Of a DNA stretch of 64,000 nt, positions 53,309 through 62,652 are shown piece after piece. Position 1 is the stretch's first letter, and each line of letters starts with the position of its first letter. A program made the translations under genes and the position numbers. A model generated the notes under the pieces. That model had not been told where the DNA came from. It saw only the letters and a list, made by a program, of their open reading frames with translations, and made no database searches. The stretch is from Gammaproteobacteria bacterium (GTDB taxonomy: Bacteria > Pseudomonadota > Gammaproteobacteria > Ga0077536), in contig JACQWY010000021.1 in assembly GCA_016209015.1 (NCBI GenBank), positions 62,001-126,000 of the forward strand, written 5' to 3'.

Positions 53309-54746
53309 TTCACCCGGCCGGGGCGCGAAGCGCTGGCTCGCCGACACCGTCGGCCTGCGCGTGCTCTACACGGACGAGACGGTATTCGGTGCCGCGATCT
53401 CGGGGCGCTGCGAAGCCGACCTGCATCGGCGGCTCGCGGTGCTGCACGACTATCGCGCGAAGCTCGGCCTGCAGCAGCTCGTCACCGAAGCCGTCGCGGT
53501 GCTCGGTCGCGTGCTGCCGCACGCGCTCGCGGAACTGCGCGCCGGTCCCGAACGGCTGCGCGAAACCTGGCTCCATCCGCGGCCCGATCACGTGCGGCCG
53601 GCGTATCTGCGCGTGGAGGCGAACGTCAGCGACGTCGTGTGCCAGATCCCGCTCGCGCCCGGTCTCATCGGCGAGCTCGCGGCGTGGCTCGGCGCCTGGC
53701 AGGAAGGAGCGACGCCGCCGGCCGCGGGTCCGGCGCGCGCCGTGTGGGACGCGCTCGAAGTCTGCGGCGCGCTCGTCGCGACGCCGCCCGCCCGCGCCGT
53801 GCCGGAGCCGCCGGGCGTGCGCTTCATCGGGCACGCGACGCTCGGCGTGAGCGACGGCGCGCAGCGCATCGTCTTCGATCCGTTTCTCGTGCCGCGCTCG
53901 ACACGCTATCCCGCGCACTGGCAGCCCGCCACACCGGCCTCGCTCGGCCGTCCGGACGCGGTCTTCGTCACCCACTCGCATCCCGATCACTTCGATACCG
54001 GCACGCTCTTGCGCTGGGGGCCGGATGTCCCCGTCTACGTGCCGGCGGTCGGCCGCGAGTCCGTGCTCGCGATCGACATGGCGGCGCGGCTGCACGAGCT
54101 CGGCTTCCGCCGGGTGCACGCGGTCGGGCCCTGGGAGCACGTCACGATCGGCGAGCTGCACGTCGAGACGCTGCCGTTCTTCGGTGAACAGCCGACCACG
54201 CGCGAGGTATTGCACCCCGAGGTGCGCAATGTCGGCCTGACTTACGCCGTGACCTATCGCGACCGGCGGATCGGCGTGTTCGCCGACAGCGGCCGCGATC
54301 ACGCCGGCGACGTGCTGAACATGGTCGGCGCGGCGCGCGCGCGGGGCACGGCTTTCGACACGGTGATCGGCGGCTATCGCGGTTTCGCCGTCTACCCGGT
54401 GCAGTTCCTGTTCTCCTCGGTGAGCCGTTACCTGCCGTTCGTGCCGCCGTCGCTGTGGGGCACACGCCAGCAGATCATGTGTGACGCCGACGGGCTCGTC
54501 GATCTCGCCGAACGCGCCGGCGCGCGCCGCGCCGTGCCCTATGCCGACGGCGGTGCGCCGTGGTTCTGGCTGCGCGGTCTCGGTCCGGATCTCGACTCGC
54601 AGTCGCCGGCGGCGATGGCGACCGATCCGCCGCCGTCGCACGTCGCGGACGTCGCGCGCCGCCGCGCCCACACGCTCGCCGACGGACCGCTCGCCTCGCC
54701 CGTGGAGATCGCGGTGCCCGGCGTCGGCGATCAGCTCGCGTTCTGA
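53298..54746 (+). CDS. MBL-fold metallohydrolase with extra N-terminal domain, RiPP locus
   Basis: A 482-residue protein. Residues 1-165 are helical and unassigned. From about 172 a UlaG-like MBL fold begins (FIGHATLGVSDGAQRIVFDP), with metal motif THSHPDHFD at about 225 and later ligands in SGRDHAGDVLN and GGYRGFAVYP. Hydrolytic role unknown: peptide-bond, ester or phosphodiester cleavage are all possible. Translation is coupled to the dehydratase gene by an 11-base overlap, and the 3' end overlaps the convergent elimination-domain gene by 16 bases. Confidence 0.8.
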   Translation: MRVDSPGRGAKRWLADTVGLRVLYTDETVFGAAISGRCEADLHRRLAVLHDYRAKLGLQQLVTEAVAVLGRVLPHALAELRAGPERLRETWLHPRPDHVRPAYLRVEANVSDVVCQIPLAPGLIGELAAWLGAWQEGATPPAAGPARAVWDALEVCGALVATPPARAVPEPPGVRFIGHATLGVSDGAQRIVFDPFLVPRSTRYPAHWQPATPASLGRPDAVFVTHSHPDHFDTGTLLRWGPDVPVYVPAVGRESVLAIDMAARLHELGFRRVHAVGPWEHVTIGELHVETLPFFGEQPTTREVLHPEVRNVGLTYAVTYRDRRIGVFADSGRDHAGDVLNMVGAARARGTAFDTVIGGYRGFAVYPVQFLFSSVSRYLPFVPPSLWGTRQQIMCDADGLVDLAERAGARRAVPYADGGAPWFWLRGLGPDLDSQSPAAMATDPPPSHVADVARRRAHTLADGPLASPVEIAVPGVGDQLAF

Positions 54747-55564
54747 GCGGCGAGCAGGCTCGCGACGAGTGGCCGCGAGCGTTCGCCCGGGAAGCCGTGA
54801 CGGTTGAACGTGAAAAACGCGGTGAGTGACGCGACTTCGGCGGCCGGGCAGCCCGGCGGCAGTGCGCGGCGTGCGAGTGCCGCGGCGAAGTGCCGGTTGC
54901 CTTCGCGGTAGGCCTGCGCGAGTGCGCGTGTCGCGGCATCGGGCGCCGCCTCGCCGGCGAGCGCCGCGAGCGTCGGCAGGCCGGGCAGAGGCGCGGCGGC
55001 CGGCGGCGAGCTGAGCTCGACGTGACGCGCGAGCCGCGGCCAGCCGTCGCGCGCACCGACCGCGGCGAACAGATCCTGGAAGATCGCGGCGAGCCAGATC
55101 TCCGCCGCGGGCTCGCGCAGATCTTGCGCGGCACGCGCCTCGAAGTGACGCCACAGCACGCTGTCGAGCGTGAACCAGGCGTGCGCGCAGTCGAGCGCGG
55201 CGGGACCGCCGAAGCGCGTCTCCTCCGGCGCGTAGCGGCCCGGCGCGGCGGCAGCGAGCGTTCCGGACGCGACTTCGCGCGCGAGCACCGCGGCGAGCGC
55301 GTCGAGCGCCGGCCGCGCCTGCGGCGTCGCGAGGAAGCGCAGCCGCACGTCGGGCGGTTTGCGCATGAAGAACCAGCGTGGAATGCGGCCCGCCGCGTAC
55401 TCCGGCGCCCACCAGGATTCGACGAGCGCGAAGAGCCGCCGCGCGCCCGGACGCGCATCGCCGGCGGTGCGCACGAGCGCGATGTCGAACTGCGTCCACT
55501 GCGCGTCGGCGGGCGGCGTGCGGAAGCAGGCGGCGGGCAGTCGGGTGATGTCGAGCGCGGGCAT
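54731..55564 (-). CDS. Lanthipeptide dehydratase, glutamate-elimination domain (split LanB C-terminal protein)
   Basis: A 277-residue protein of the SpaB C-terminal/thiopeptide-type bacteriocin biosynthesis family, which removes glutamate from glutamylated Ser/Thr to leave dehydroamino acids. Recognisable segments are FALVESWWAPEYAAGRIPRW followed by FFMRKPPDVRLRFLA, and HAWFTLDSVLWRHFEARA. It is on the opposite strand to its partner domain. ATG at 55564, family-typical length; the long open frame upstream of it is a shadow. Divergent from the flavoprotein gene. Confidence 0.85.
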   Translation of the reverse strand: MPALDITRLPAACFRTPPADAQWTQFDIALVRTAGDARPGARRLFALVESWWAPEYAAGRIPRWFFMRKPPDVRLRFLATPQARPALDALAAVLAREVASGTLAAAAPGRYAPEETRFGGPAALDCAHAWFTLDSVLWRHFEARAAQDLREPAAEIWLAAIFQDLFAAVGARDGWPRLARHVELSSPPAAAPLPGLPTLAALAGEAAPDAATRALAQAYREGNRHFAAALARRALPPGCPAAEVASLTAFFTFNRHGFPGERSRPLVASLLAAQNAS

Positions 55565-55666
55565 CGGCGTCCTGTCGTGAGGGCCGGGCGACGCCGCCTG
55601 CTGCGTGGCGACGCCGGGTGGGTCGACTGTAACATGCAGTGCGAAGCGCCGAGGAGGGTGCAGGGC

Positions 55667-56638
55667 TTGGAGTACGACATCATCGTGATCGGCGGCGGGC
55701 CGGCCGGACTCAGCGCCGCCGTGCGCGCGGCCTGGGTCGCGGCGCCGGCCGCAACGTATCGCGCCCGTGTGCTCGTGCTCGATGCCGGCGATGCACCGGG
55801 CGGGCTCGCGCGCTGGCAGCCGCTCGTGATCAACACCCCGGGCCACGTGTTCACGAAGCGCGAGCTCAAAGCGCTCGTGACCGCGTGCGAGGCCTTCGGC
55901 GTCGGGATCCGCCAGGAGCGCGTGCTCGCGCTGCGCCGGATCGACGGCGGCTTCGAGGCGACGACGGAACACGGCAGTTACCGGGCGCTCGCCGCGGTGA
56001 TCGCCGCGGGCTGCCGGCTCGGTCATCCCGGCGAACATCGCCTCTTCCACCACAATCGCGTGCTCTGGTTCCACGACACCCCGCGCCTCGACTACCTGAT
56101 GCAGGAGCTCGACGCGAATTCCACGATCGACACCGTGTGCCTGTGCGGCGCGGAGGACGTCGCGGCGACGCAGCGCCATCTCGATGGTCCGCGACGCCTC
56201 GCGCTGCGGACGTTCGCCGAGCCGCCGTATGCCGGCCCGCCCGTGCCGGGTGTCGCGCGCGGCCGGCTCGAGCGCCTCGCGGCGAACGCCGCGCAGAGCC
56301 GGCTCGTGCTGCGCTTCGCGGGCGAGGACGGCGTGCAGGAATTCGAGACCGACGTGCTCATCGTCGACTTCAACGCCTACCAGAAGCGTGCTGCCTCGCT
56401 CGGCTTCCTGGAGCCCGCGGTGCGCCGCCTCGCGAACGGCTTCGTCGATCCCGATCGCGACATGCACTGCGACGTGCCGGGTCTCTTCGCGGCGGGCGAC
56501 GCCACCGGCGCGCCGTTCGGCGTCGTGAAAGCGATGAGCGAGGGCACGCTCGCCGGCTTCGCGGCCTACGACTACGTGTGCCGCGCACGCACCGGCGCGG
56601 CGCCGAATCTCTTTCCGTTCTATCCCTACGAGATCTGA
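55667..56638 (+). CDS. Thioredoxin-reductase-like flavoprotein, RiPP locus
   Basis: A predicted FAD/NAD(P) oxidoreductase of 323 residues. FAD motif YDIIVIGGGPAGLSAAVRAAW is at the N-terminus, and LFAAGDATGAPFGVVKAMSEG near the C-terminus binds the flavin ribityl chain. The redox CxxC of thioredoxin reductase is not visible (residues near 125-150 read CLCGAEDV), so it is probably a non-disulfide oxidoreductase or a sensor-like variant. I start at TTG 55667 after GAGGAGG; ATG 55634 adds 11 residues and has a weaker site. Stop lies 3 bases before the next gene. Confidence 0.75.
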   Translation: MEYDIIVIGGGPAGLSAAVRAAWVAAPAATYRARVLVLDAGDAPGGLARWQPLVINTPGHVFTKRELKALVTACEAFGVGIRQERVLALRRIDGGFEATTEHGSYRALAAVIAAGCRLGHPGEHRLFHHNRVLWFHDTPRLDYLMQELDANSTIDTVCLCGAEDVAATQRHLDGPRRLALRTFAEPPYAGPPVPGVARGRLERLAANAAQSRLVLRFAGEDGVQEFETDVLIVDFNAYQKRAASLGFLEPAVRRLANGFVDPDRDMHCDVPGLFAAGDATGAPFGVVKAMSEGTLAGFAAYDYVCRARTGAAPNLFPFYPYEI

Positions 56639-56641
56639 GCG

Positions 56642-58000
56642 ATGCGCCTCACGGTGCTCGGACATGCCAGCGTGCTCGTGGAAACGGGGACGGACGGCGT
56701 GCTCGTCGACCCGATCTTCGAGGAGGTCTACGCGAGCGGCACGCTGTGCCAGACGCCGCGCCGCGCGCTCGATGCCGAGGCCGTGATCGCACGCACGACC
56801 GCTCTCGTCGTCACGCACATCCACCTCGATCACTTCCATCCGCCGACGCTCGCGCGCTTCCCGCGCACGCTGCCGATCGTCGTGCCGGCGCACGAGCCGC
56901 TCGTGAAGGCGGTCCGCGGTCTCGGTTTCACGGCGGTCACGGCGCTCGCGCCGTGGCAGCGCCTGCCGCTCGCCCGCGGCCGGCTGATGGCGACACCCTC
57001 GGACTACGAGCTCGAGGAATTCGGGATCGCCGTGGTGGACGGCGCGGACAGCTACTGGCACATGTCGGATGCGATCGTCGCGCCGGACGTCGGCGCGCGC
57101 GTGCGCGAGGAGCTCGGCGCGGTGTCGCTCGCCTCGGTGAAGTATCAGCCGCTGCGCACGCTCATCGCCTATCAGCGCGGCCTCGCCTCGACGATGCTCG
57201 ATCGCAACGATCTGACGACGAGCTTCGAAGCGGCCTGCGCCGCCGCGCCAGTCGCGCTCTTTCCCTATTACTCGGGGTTCGCGTTCCATGGCGAGCACGC
57301 CTGGGCGAACCGCCACATCGCGCCGTATCGCGCCGGCGAGATCGCAGCCCTGCTCCGCGAACGCCTCGGCGCGGCGACGGCGGTGCACACCGTGGGACCC
57401 GGCGACGAATTCTCGATCGCGGGCGGCGACGTCGCGTATGCGCGGGGTGCGAGTGCGCTCGTACGGCCCGCGCCGGGACCCGACGTCCAGCCCTGGGAGC
57501 CCATCGATCCGGCGACGCTCCCGGGCGTGGCGGGACTGGCGGACGTGTTGTGGCTCACGCTCGAGTCGCGCCGCGTGCTCGCCGAGGAAGTGCTGCCCTG
57601 GGTGCAGGCGCATCTCGACGCGGCGAGCGGTCTGTTCGACTGCTATCGCGCGTTCAAGACCGTCTGGCAATGCGTAATCCATCTCGGCGCAGACCGCCGG
57701 TTGCATCACGCGATCGACTTCCGCGGCCCGCGCGCGGCGCTCTTCGTCGATCACGAACACCCGCGCGCGAACGTCTTCAGCCACGTGAGCGGCGGTTGCC
57801 TGCAGCGCGTCCTGCGCCGCGAGGCGGGCCCCGAGGTGTTCTGGATGGCGGGCGGCTATCGCCTCTACGAGAAAATCCTCTACGTCGGGGACGGCGCTAT
57901 TCGTGCGCCGCCGTGGAACGGCTGGGAGCTCTTCGAGCGCCTGCCCGATCCGCTGACCCACTACCTGCGCCGCGGGCCGCGGCCGGACCGCCACCGCTGA
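56642..58000 (+). CDS. Second MBL-fold metallohydrolase of the RiPP locus
   Basis: A 452-residue protein beginning with the MBL fold (LTVLGHASVLVETGTDGVLV) and metal motif THIHLDHFH at about residue 58. Residues about 200-300 include PYYSGFAFHGEHAW; a C-terminal region beyond 330 has no obvious match but contains WQCVIHLGADRRLHHAIDFR and FSHVSGGCLQRVL. It differs from the 53298 protein outside the metal site. Starts 3 bases after the flavoprotein stop, so it shares that transcript. Function unknown. Confidence 0.8.
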   Translation: MRLTVLGHASVLVETGTDGVLVDPIFEEVYASGTLCQTPRRALDAEAVIARTTALVVTHIHLDHFHPPTLARFPRTLPIVVPAHEPLVKAVRGLGFTAVTALAPWQRLPLARGRLMATPSDYELEEFGIAVVDGADSYWHMSDAIVAPDVGARVREELGAVSLASVKYQPLRTLIAYQRGLASTMLDRNDLTTSFEAACAAAPVALFPYYSGFAFHGEHAWANRHIAPYRAGEIAALLRERLGAATAVHTVGPGDEFSIAGGDVAYARGASALVRPAPGPDVQPWEPIDPATLPGVAGLADVLWLTLESRRVLAEEVLPWVQAHLDAASGLFDCYRAFKTVWQCVIHLGADRRLHHAIDFRGPRAALFVDHEHPRANVFSHVSGGCLQRVLRREAGPEVFWMAGGYRLYEKILYVGDGAIRAPPWNGWELFERLPDPLTHYLRRGPRPDRHR

Positions 58001-58076
58001 ACGGCGGGCGCGGCGTTGACGCGCTGCGCGTGCCATGGCCAGATTGCCGGCAGCTCATGGATCGAAGGAGTCACTC

Positions 58077-59978
58077 ATGTCGCGCGACCAATCAGGTGCC
58101 ATTCCGCTCGTTCTCGTCGTGCCCCCCGTCCTGCATCCGGTGATGCCGCCGCTCGGCGCGAATCTGCTCGCGCCGACCTGCATCGCCGCGGGTATTCCGA
58201 CGCGCGTCGTGGAGGCGAACGTCGGTTACGCCGCGCGCGTCGGCTTCGCGATCGCCGGACGCATCGCCGCCTCGCCGCCTTACCGGCTGCTCGGCGAGGC
58301 GCTGTTCCTCGCCGCCGCACTGCCGGAGCGCGCGGCCGATCATGCCGGCGTGCTCGAGCGGCTGCGCGTCGCCCAGGGTCCGGGCACGGTCGCGATCCGC
58401 TGGCAGGCCGCGCCGCTCGAGGACGAGGTGATCGCGCGCTGCCTCGAGGCCATCCCGGAATTCGTCGCCACCACCGCGCGCGAGATCGTGGAGCTCGGCG
58501 CGCGCATCGTCGGCTTCAGCAGCATGGGTCAGCAGACGCTCGCGAGCATCGCGCTCGCGCGCGAGATCAAGCGGCTCGATCCCTCGATCGTGACGGTGAT
58601 CGGCGGCTCGAACGCGACCGCGCCGATGGGCGCCGGCATCCTCGCGGTGAGCCCGGCGCTCGACTACGCGTTCTCGGGCGAAGCCGATCTCGAGTTCCCG
58701 AAGTTCTGCCGCGCCTATCTCGAGCACGGCGAGCTGCCCGCGACGAAAGTCGTCGAATGTCTGCCGGTGCAGGACATGGATGCGCTCCCCGAGCCCGATT
58801 ACGGCGCGTATTTCGCCGCGCTCGCGCCGCTGCGCGCCAGCGATCCGATCGCCGCCCAGGCGCCGAACAGCCTCATGTTCGAGTCCTCGCGCGGCTGCTG
58901 GTGGGGCGACAAGCATCTCTGCAAGTTCTGCGGCTACGTACCGCCCGCGGTCGGACGCTACCGCATGCGTTCGCCCGGCCGGATCGTCGAAGCCATCGCC
59001 GCGCTCGTCGAGCGTTACGGCATCACGCACATCCGCGCCAGCGATACCATCATGCCTGCGCAGTTTCCGAAGACGGTCCTGCCCGGACTCGTCGAACGCG
59101 GCATCGAATGCACGCTCGCCTACGAGATCAAATCGAATCATCGCGAGGACGATCTCGATCTCTGCGTGAGCGCGGGCATCAGCGAGCTGCAGCCGGGCAT
59201 CGAGACGCTCGCGAGCAACATCCTCACGCAGATGGACAAGGGCGTCAGCGCGCTCGAGAACGTGCGCCTGCTGCGCAACGCGCGCTCGCGCCAGATTTCG
59301 CTGATCTGGAATTTCCTCTCCGCGATCCCCGGCGAGCGGAGCGCCGACTACGCCGCGATGGCGGCCCTCATCCCGCTCATCGAGCATCTGCAGGCGCCGG
59401 TGCGCTGGGGGCCGATCCACGTCTCGCGCTACAGCCCCTACCAGCAGGACCCCGCGCAGTACGGCATCTCGCGTCTCGAACCCATGCTGCCCTACGTCGA
59501 GTGTTTCGGCCCGCTCGCCGACCAGCTCTGCAGCAACTACGAGGCGGACTACACGACCGAGGCGCTCGACGATCGCTCGACGATGGCGCATTTCGAGCAG
59601 GCGATGGAGCACTGGACGGAGCTCTGGCAGCACGGCGAGACGCCGCCCGTGCTCGAGCGCTACCCGCTCGACGGCGGCTGGGCGATCGTGAAGGACACGC
59701 GCGCCGCCGCGCGCCAGCCCTGGCATCTGCTGAGCGTGGCGGGCTGCGCGGCGCTCGACGCGGTGCGCGATCCCGTGCGCGAGGATCAGGTGCCGGCGGA
59801 GCTGCGTGCGGAGCTCGCGGCGCTCGTCGGCGCCGGACTCGTCGCAGCCTACGAAGGGCGCCACCTCGCGTTGACCGTGGAGCCGGAGATCGGCGCGGCG
59901 CTCGTCGAACGGCGCGAGCGGCATCGCCGGAAGATCCGCGCCGGCGAGCCGGCACGCGCCGCGGCCGCGACGGCCTGA
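58077..59978 (+). CDS. RiPP maturation radical SAM protein (CWWGxxxxCxFC type)
   Basis: A 633-residue enzyme resembling the RiPP-maturation radical SAM family that has an N-terminal B12-binding domain and the signature CWWGDKHLCKFCGY, here C274, C282 and C285, that is CX7CX2C. The N-terminus (VVPPVLHPVMPPLGANLLAP, GFSSMGQQTLASIALAREI, TVIGGSNATAPMG) is the cobalamin-like fold; later segments include SNHREDDLDLCVSAGISELQ and WNFLSAIPGE. Such proteins frequently accompany Nif11 or NHLP precursors. The ATG at 58077 follows GAAGGAG. A longer in-frame start is not needed. Exact modification unknown. Confidence 0.87.
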   Translation: MSRDQSGAIPLVLVVPPVLHPVMPPLGANLLAPTCIAAGIPTRVVEANVGYAARVGFAIAGRIAASPPYRLLGEALFLAAALPERAADHAGVLERLRVAQGPGTVAIRWQAAPLEDEVIARCLEAIPEFVATTAREIVELGARIVGFSSMGQQTLASIALAREIKRLDPSIVTVIGGSNATAPMGAGILAVSPALDYAFSGEADLEFPKFCRAYLEHGELPATKVVECLPVQDMDALPEPDYGAYFAALAPLRASDPIAAQAPNSLMFESSRGCWWGDKHLCKFCGYVPPAVGRYRMRSPGRIVEAIAALVERYGITHIRASDTIMPAQFPKTVLPGLVERGIECTLAYEIKSNHREDDLDLCVSAGISELQPGIETLASNILTQMDKGVSALENVRLLRNARSRQISLIWNFLSAIPGERSADYAAMAALIPLIEHLQAPVRWGPIHVSRYSPYQQDPAQYGISRLEPMLPYVECFGPLADQLCSNYEADYTTEALDDRSTMAHFEQAMEHWTELWQHGETPPVLERYPLDGGWAIVKDTRAAARQPWHLLSVAGCAALDAVRDPVREDQVPAELRAELAALVGAGLVAAYEGRHLALTVEPEIGAALVERRERHRRKIRAGEPARAAAATA

Positions 59979-59994
59979 ACGACGCAGCGCGTCC

Positions 59995-61308
59995 TCACTC
60001 CTCGTCGGCGAGCCGCGCGCGCGTGAGCGCGACGAGGAAGTCCGTCGTGTTCTGGAAGCCGAGCTCGTGCGCGTGCTGCGCGAGATCCGGACCCGGCGAT
60101 CGGAAGCGCGCGCCATACCACGCGAGCAGCTCCGCTGCGCTGTAACCCGCGCGCTCCGGCAACGGCGCGCTGTCGCCGAGCTCGCGTGCCGCGGCGTCCT
60201 GGCGCGCCGCCGCCGCGGTGAGCCCGGCCCAGAGCCCGCGCGCTTTCAGCTCGTCGACGAATGCCTGGTCGCAGCCGCGCGCTTCGAGCGCCGTGAACTC
60301 GGTGCGCAGCAGGTCGTCCTCGGCGAGGCGCAGCAAGGTCGAGCGATCCACACCGTTCGCGTCGAGCCAGGCGGCGAAGGATTCGGCGCTCTGCAGGCCA
60401 TGTCTCGACCGCAACGCAGCCGCGGCGGCATCGAGTGCCGCGGGATCGGCCTGCCACTCGCGACGCCGCGCATCCAGGCGCAGCAGCCGGCGCGCGAGCG
60501 CGGCCCGCCAGTCGCCGCCGGGCGCGGTGAGCTTCGCGAACGCCGCTATCGCCGCGGTGCCGTCCTCGCTCGCGGCCTGCCCGCCGAGGCTGTCGACGAG
60601 CCGCTCCCAGAATATCGAGCGCTCGAACGCGAAGGGCGGCGCGCGGCGCGGAGCCTCGCCCGCGAGATCCGCCGCGACCCGTTCGAGCACGGCCCGCGCT
60701 TCGTCGCGCTTCGTGTTCGGCCGGCGCTCTGCGGCCCAGCGCAGCAGGCGCGCGAGGCGCGCGGCGTCGAGGCCGGCCGCGACGCCGGCCTGCGTGAGCG
60801 CCTGCCACGAGCGCGCCGGATAGAACAGCGCCTTGCCGAGGCCGGCGAGCACGGTCGCCTCGGCTTCCCCGATCACGCCCTCGGCGGCGGCGCGCGCGAG
60901 GCCGTCGCGCAGATTCACCATCGCTTCCGACGCGGCGCGGAAGCCGAAACGGGCCGCGACGTGGCGGACCGCGACTTCGTCGTCGTCCTCGAGCACGCCG
61001 TCGCGGTAGCGCTCGAAGATGCTGCCCACGCCGATCATGCCGAAGGAGTGCAGCTCGGCCGCGCGCAGCGCGCCCATGCTCGAGGCACCGTAGACGGCGA
61101 TGCCGCGGTCGAGCGCGTAGAGGATCTCCTTGTGCCAGACGGCCGGGACGCGTTCGAAATAGCCGTCGACGAGCACGATCGCCGGCGGGCCGCGGCGGGC
61201 GGCGGTGAACAGATCGCCCGCTGCCGCCGGCGGCCGGTATTCCGCATCGAGCAGTGCGGCCGCCTCGGCGTGCGCCAGGCTCGGGCCGAGGAAGACGACG
61301 GGCTTCAC
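59995..61308 (-). CDS. TfuA-like protein (YcaO partner)
   Basis: A 437-residue protein whose first 220 residues match TfuA: VVFLGPSLAHAEA, DGYFERVPAVWHKEIL, GASSMGALRAAELHSFGMIGVG and DDDEVAVRH. The rest is a helical extension. In thioamitide pathways and in methyl-coenzyme M reductase maturation, TfuA works with YcaO to install thioamides. GTG start at 61308 overlaps the ycaO stop by 4 bases (GTGA). It converges on the radical SAM gene with a 16-base gap. Confidence 0.88.
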   Translation of the reverse strand: MKPVVFLGPSLAHAEAAALLDAEYRPPAAAGDLFTAARRGPPAIVLVDGYFERVPAVWHKEILYALDRGIAVYGASSMGALRAAELHSFGMIGVGSIFERYRDGVLEDDDEVAVRHVAARFGFRAASEAMVNLRDGLARAAAEGVIGEAEATVLAGLGKALFYPARSWQALTQAGVAAGLDAARLARLLRWAAERRPNTKRDEARAVLERVAADLAGEAPRRAPPFAFERSIFWERLVDSLGGQAASEDGTAAIAAFAKLTAPGGDWRAALARRLLRLDARRREWQADPAALDAAAAALRSRHGLQSAESFAAWLDANGVDRSTLLRLAEDDLLRTEFTALEARGCDQAFVDELKARGLWAGLTAAAARQDAAARELGDSAPLPERAGYSAAELLAWYGARFRSPGPDLAQHAHELGFQNTTDFLVALTRARLADEE

Positions 61309-62534
61309 GAGGCGCGTCGCCGGGCGCGCGCACCCGGCTGCCAGCCCGGCGCGAAGAGATAGTGCTCGAGGCCGGGCGCGAATACTTTCACGACCGGCAC
61401 GCCGAGCGCAGGCTGCGCGAGCGGCACGGCGACGACCTGCGCGACGCCGACCGCGCGCAGGCGTGCGAGCAGGACCTCGAGATCCTCCGCGAAGTCTGCC
61501 GTGCCGGGCAGGACGGGCGCCCACGGGCGGGCCGGCGCAGGGTCGAAGTAGAACTGCCGTTCGCGGGCCACGCGCGCGGGATCCTGCGTTCCGCTGTAGA
61601 CGCCCGGCAGGTTGTCGTCGCGGCTGCCGGCGATCGCGGTGAGCCGCGACTGCGCCGCTTCCGTGATCGCGCGGGCGAGGGCGACGGAGCCATCGAGATG
61701 CGCGCCGTAGCCGCGATAGATCCCGAGCGCGGGATCGGTCGGGTCGGCGAGCGCGGCCAGGCAGCAGGGCACGCCCGTGTCGGCGGTGACATCCCACAGC
61801 GCGATCTCGAGACCCGCCCGCGCAATCTTGTCCAGCAGGTCGCGGCAAATCGGATCCTCGACCGTGTCGCCGCGGACGCGCAGCCCGTCCCGCGCCGTAT
61901 CCGGACCGAGATGGAAGAGCGTCACGGCATCGCGCTCCACGAGCTCGAGCAGGCCGTGGACGATCGCTTCGAGCGGCTCGTTGCCGGACGCCAGACCATT
62001 CGTGCCGCCGGCGAACGTGCGATGGCGATCGGCGGCGATCACGGTGTTCATGCTCACGGCCTCGAACGGCACCCACACCGGCGTGCCGGTCGCGAGATCT
62101 TCGCCTGCGATCCATTCGTGAGCGACGTCCCGCCGCACCACGGCCCGCGGGCGCAGCGGCAGCTGCTCGATCGCGAGGACCGCGCCGTCGCGCGCGAGCT
62201 GCCGGTAAGAATCGTGGCGCAGCGGCGCGACGACGTGCTCCGCGTGCCAGAGCTCGATCGCTTCCATCATCGCCGAGGCCCGCGCGGCGTCCGCGTCCGC
62301 TCCCTTGCCCTGCGAGACGGCGAGCGAGCGGGCGTTCGGCCGCACGGCCATGAACACCGGTATGCCGATGCGATCGAGGCCGGTCACGTTCGCGAGCCGC
62401 GTGATGCCGACGGCCTCGCGTGCCGCCGCGAAGGCCACGAGCGTCGCGGCCGGGGCGCACGTGCGCTCGGTCCCGGCGTGGTAGTGTTTCAGTCCGCGTG
62501 CTTCGACGCCGAAGATGATCATCCGAAAATCCAT
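61305..62534 (-). CDS. YcaO-domain protein
   Basis: A 409-residue YcaO fold ATP-dependent enzyme: GKGADADAARASAMMEAIELWHAE near residue 75, EWIAGEDLATGTPVWVPFEAV, GTNGLASGNEPLEAIVHGLLELVERDA, which hold the ATP/Mg-binding glutamates, and AITEAAQSRLTAI. YcaO enzymes phosphorylate backbone amides; without an E1-like partner but with TfuA next to it, thioamidation is more likely than azoline formation. Start at ATG 62534; an internal ATG 12 bases on is possible. Divergent from the small membrane-protein gene. Confidence 0.88.
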   Translation of the reverse strand: MDFRMIIFGVEARGLKHYHAGTERTCAPAATLVAFAAAREAVGITRLANVTGLDRIGIPVFMAVRPNARSLAVSQGKGADADAARASAMMEAIELWHAEHVVAPLRHDSYRQLARDGAVLAIEQLPLRPRAVVRRDVAHEWIAGEDLATGTPVWVPFEAVSMNTVIAADRHRTFAGGTNGLASGNEPLEAIVHGLLELVERDAVTLFHLGPDTARDGLRVRGDTVEDPICRDLLDKIARAGLEIALWDVTADTGVPCCLAALADPTDPALGIYRGYGAHLDGSVALARAITEAAQSRLTAIAGSRDDNLPGVYSGTQDPARVARERQFYFDPAPARPWAPVLPGTADFAEDLEVLLARLRAVGVAQVVAVPLAQPALGVPVVKVFAPGLEHYLFAPGWQPGARARRRAS

Positions 62535-62652
62535 TCGCGAAGGCGGGGCGCGCCGCGCTCGGCGCGGGCAGCGAGGATACTGTTCGTCGGCCCCGGCAGC
62601 GTCAAGCGCGGACGGGGCGTCGGGACCGGCGCATTTCCCCGCGGCCTTGGGG

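Noticed and set aside
55565-58036. Upstream part of a very long minus-strand frame joined to the elimination-domain gene
   Set aside because: Only the last 277 codons (54731-55564) match a protein family; the upstream part is antisense to the flavoprotein and MBL genes.
59995-62534. YcaO as an azoline-forming cyclodehydratase (TOMM pathway)
   Set aside because: No E1-like/ocin-ThiF partner or SagB dehydrogenase gene seen; TfuA is coupled instead, favouring thioamidation.
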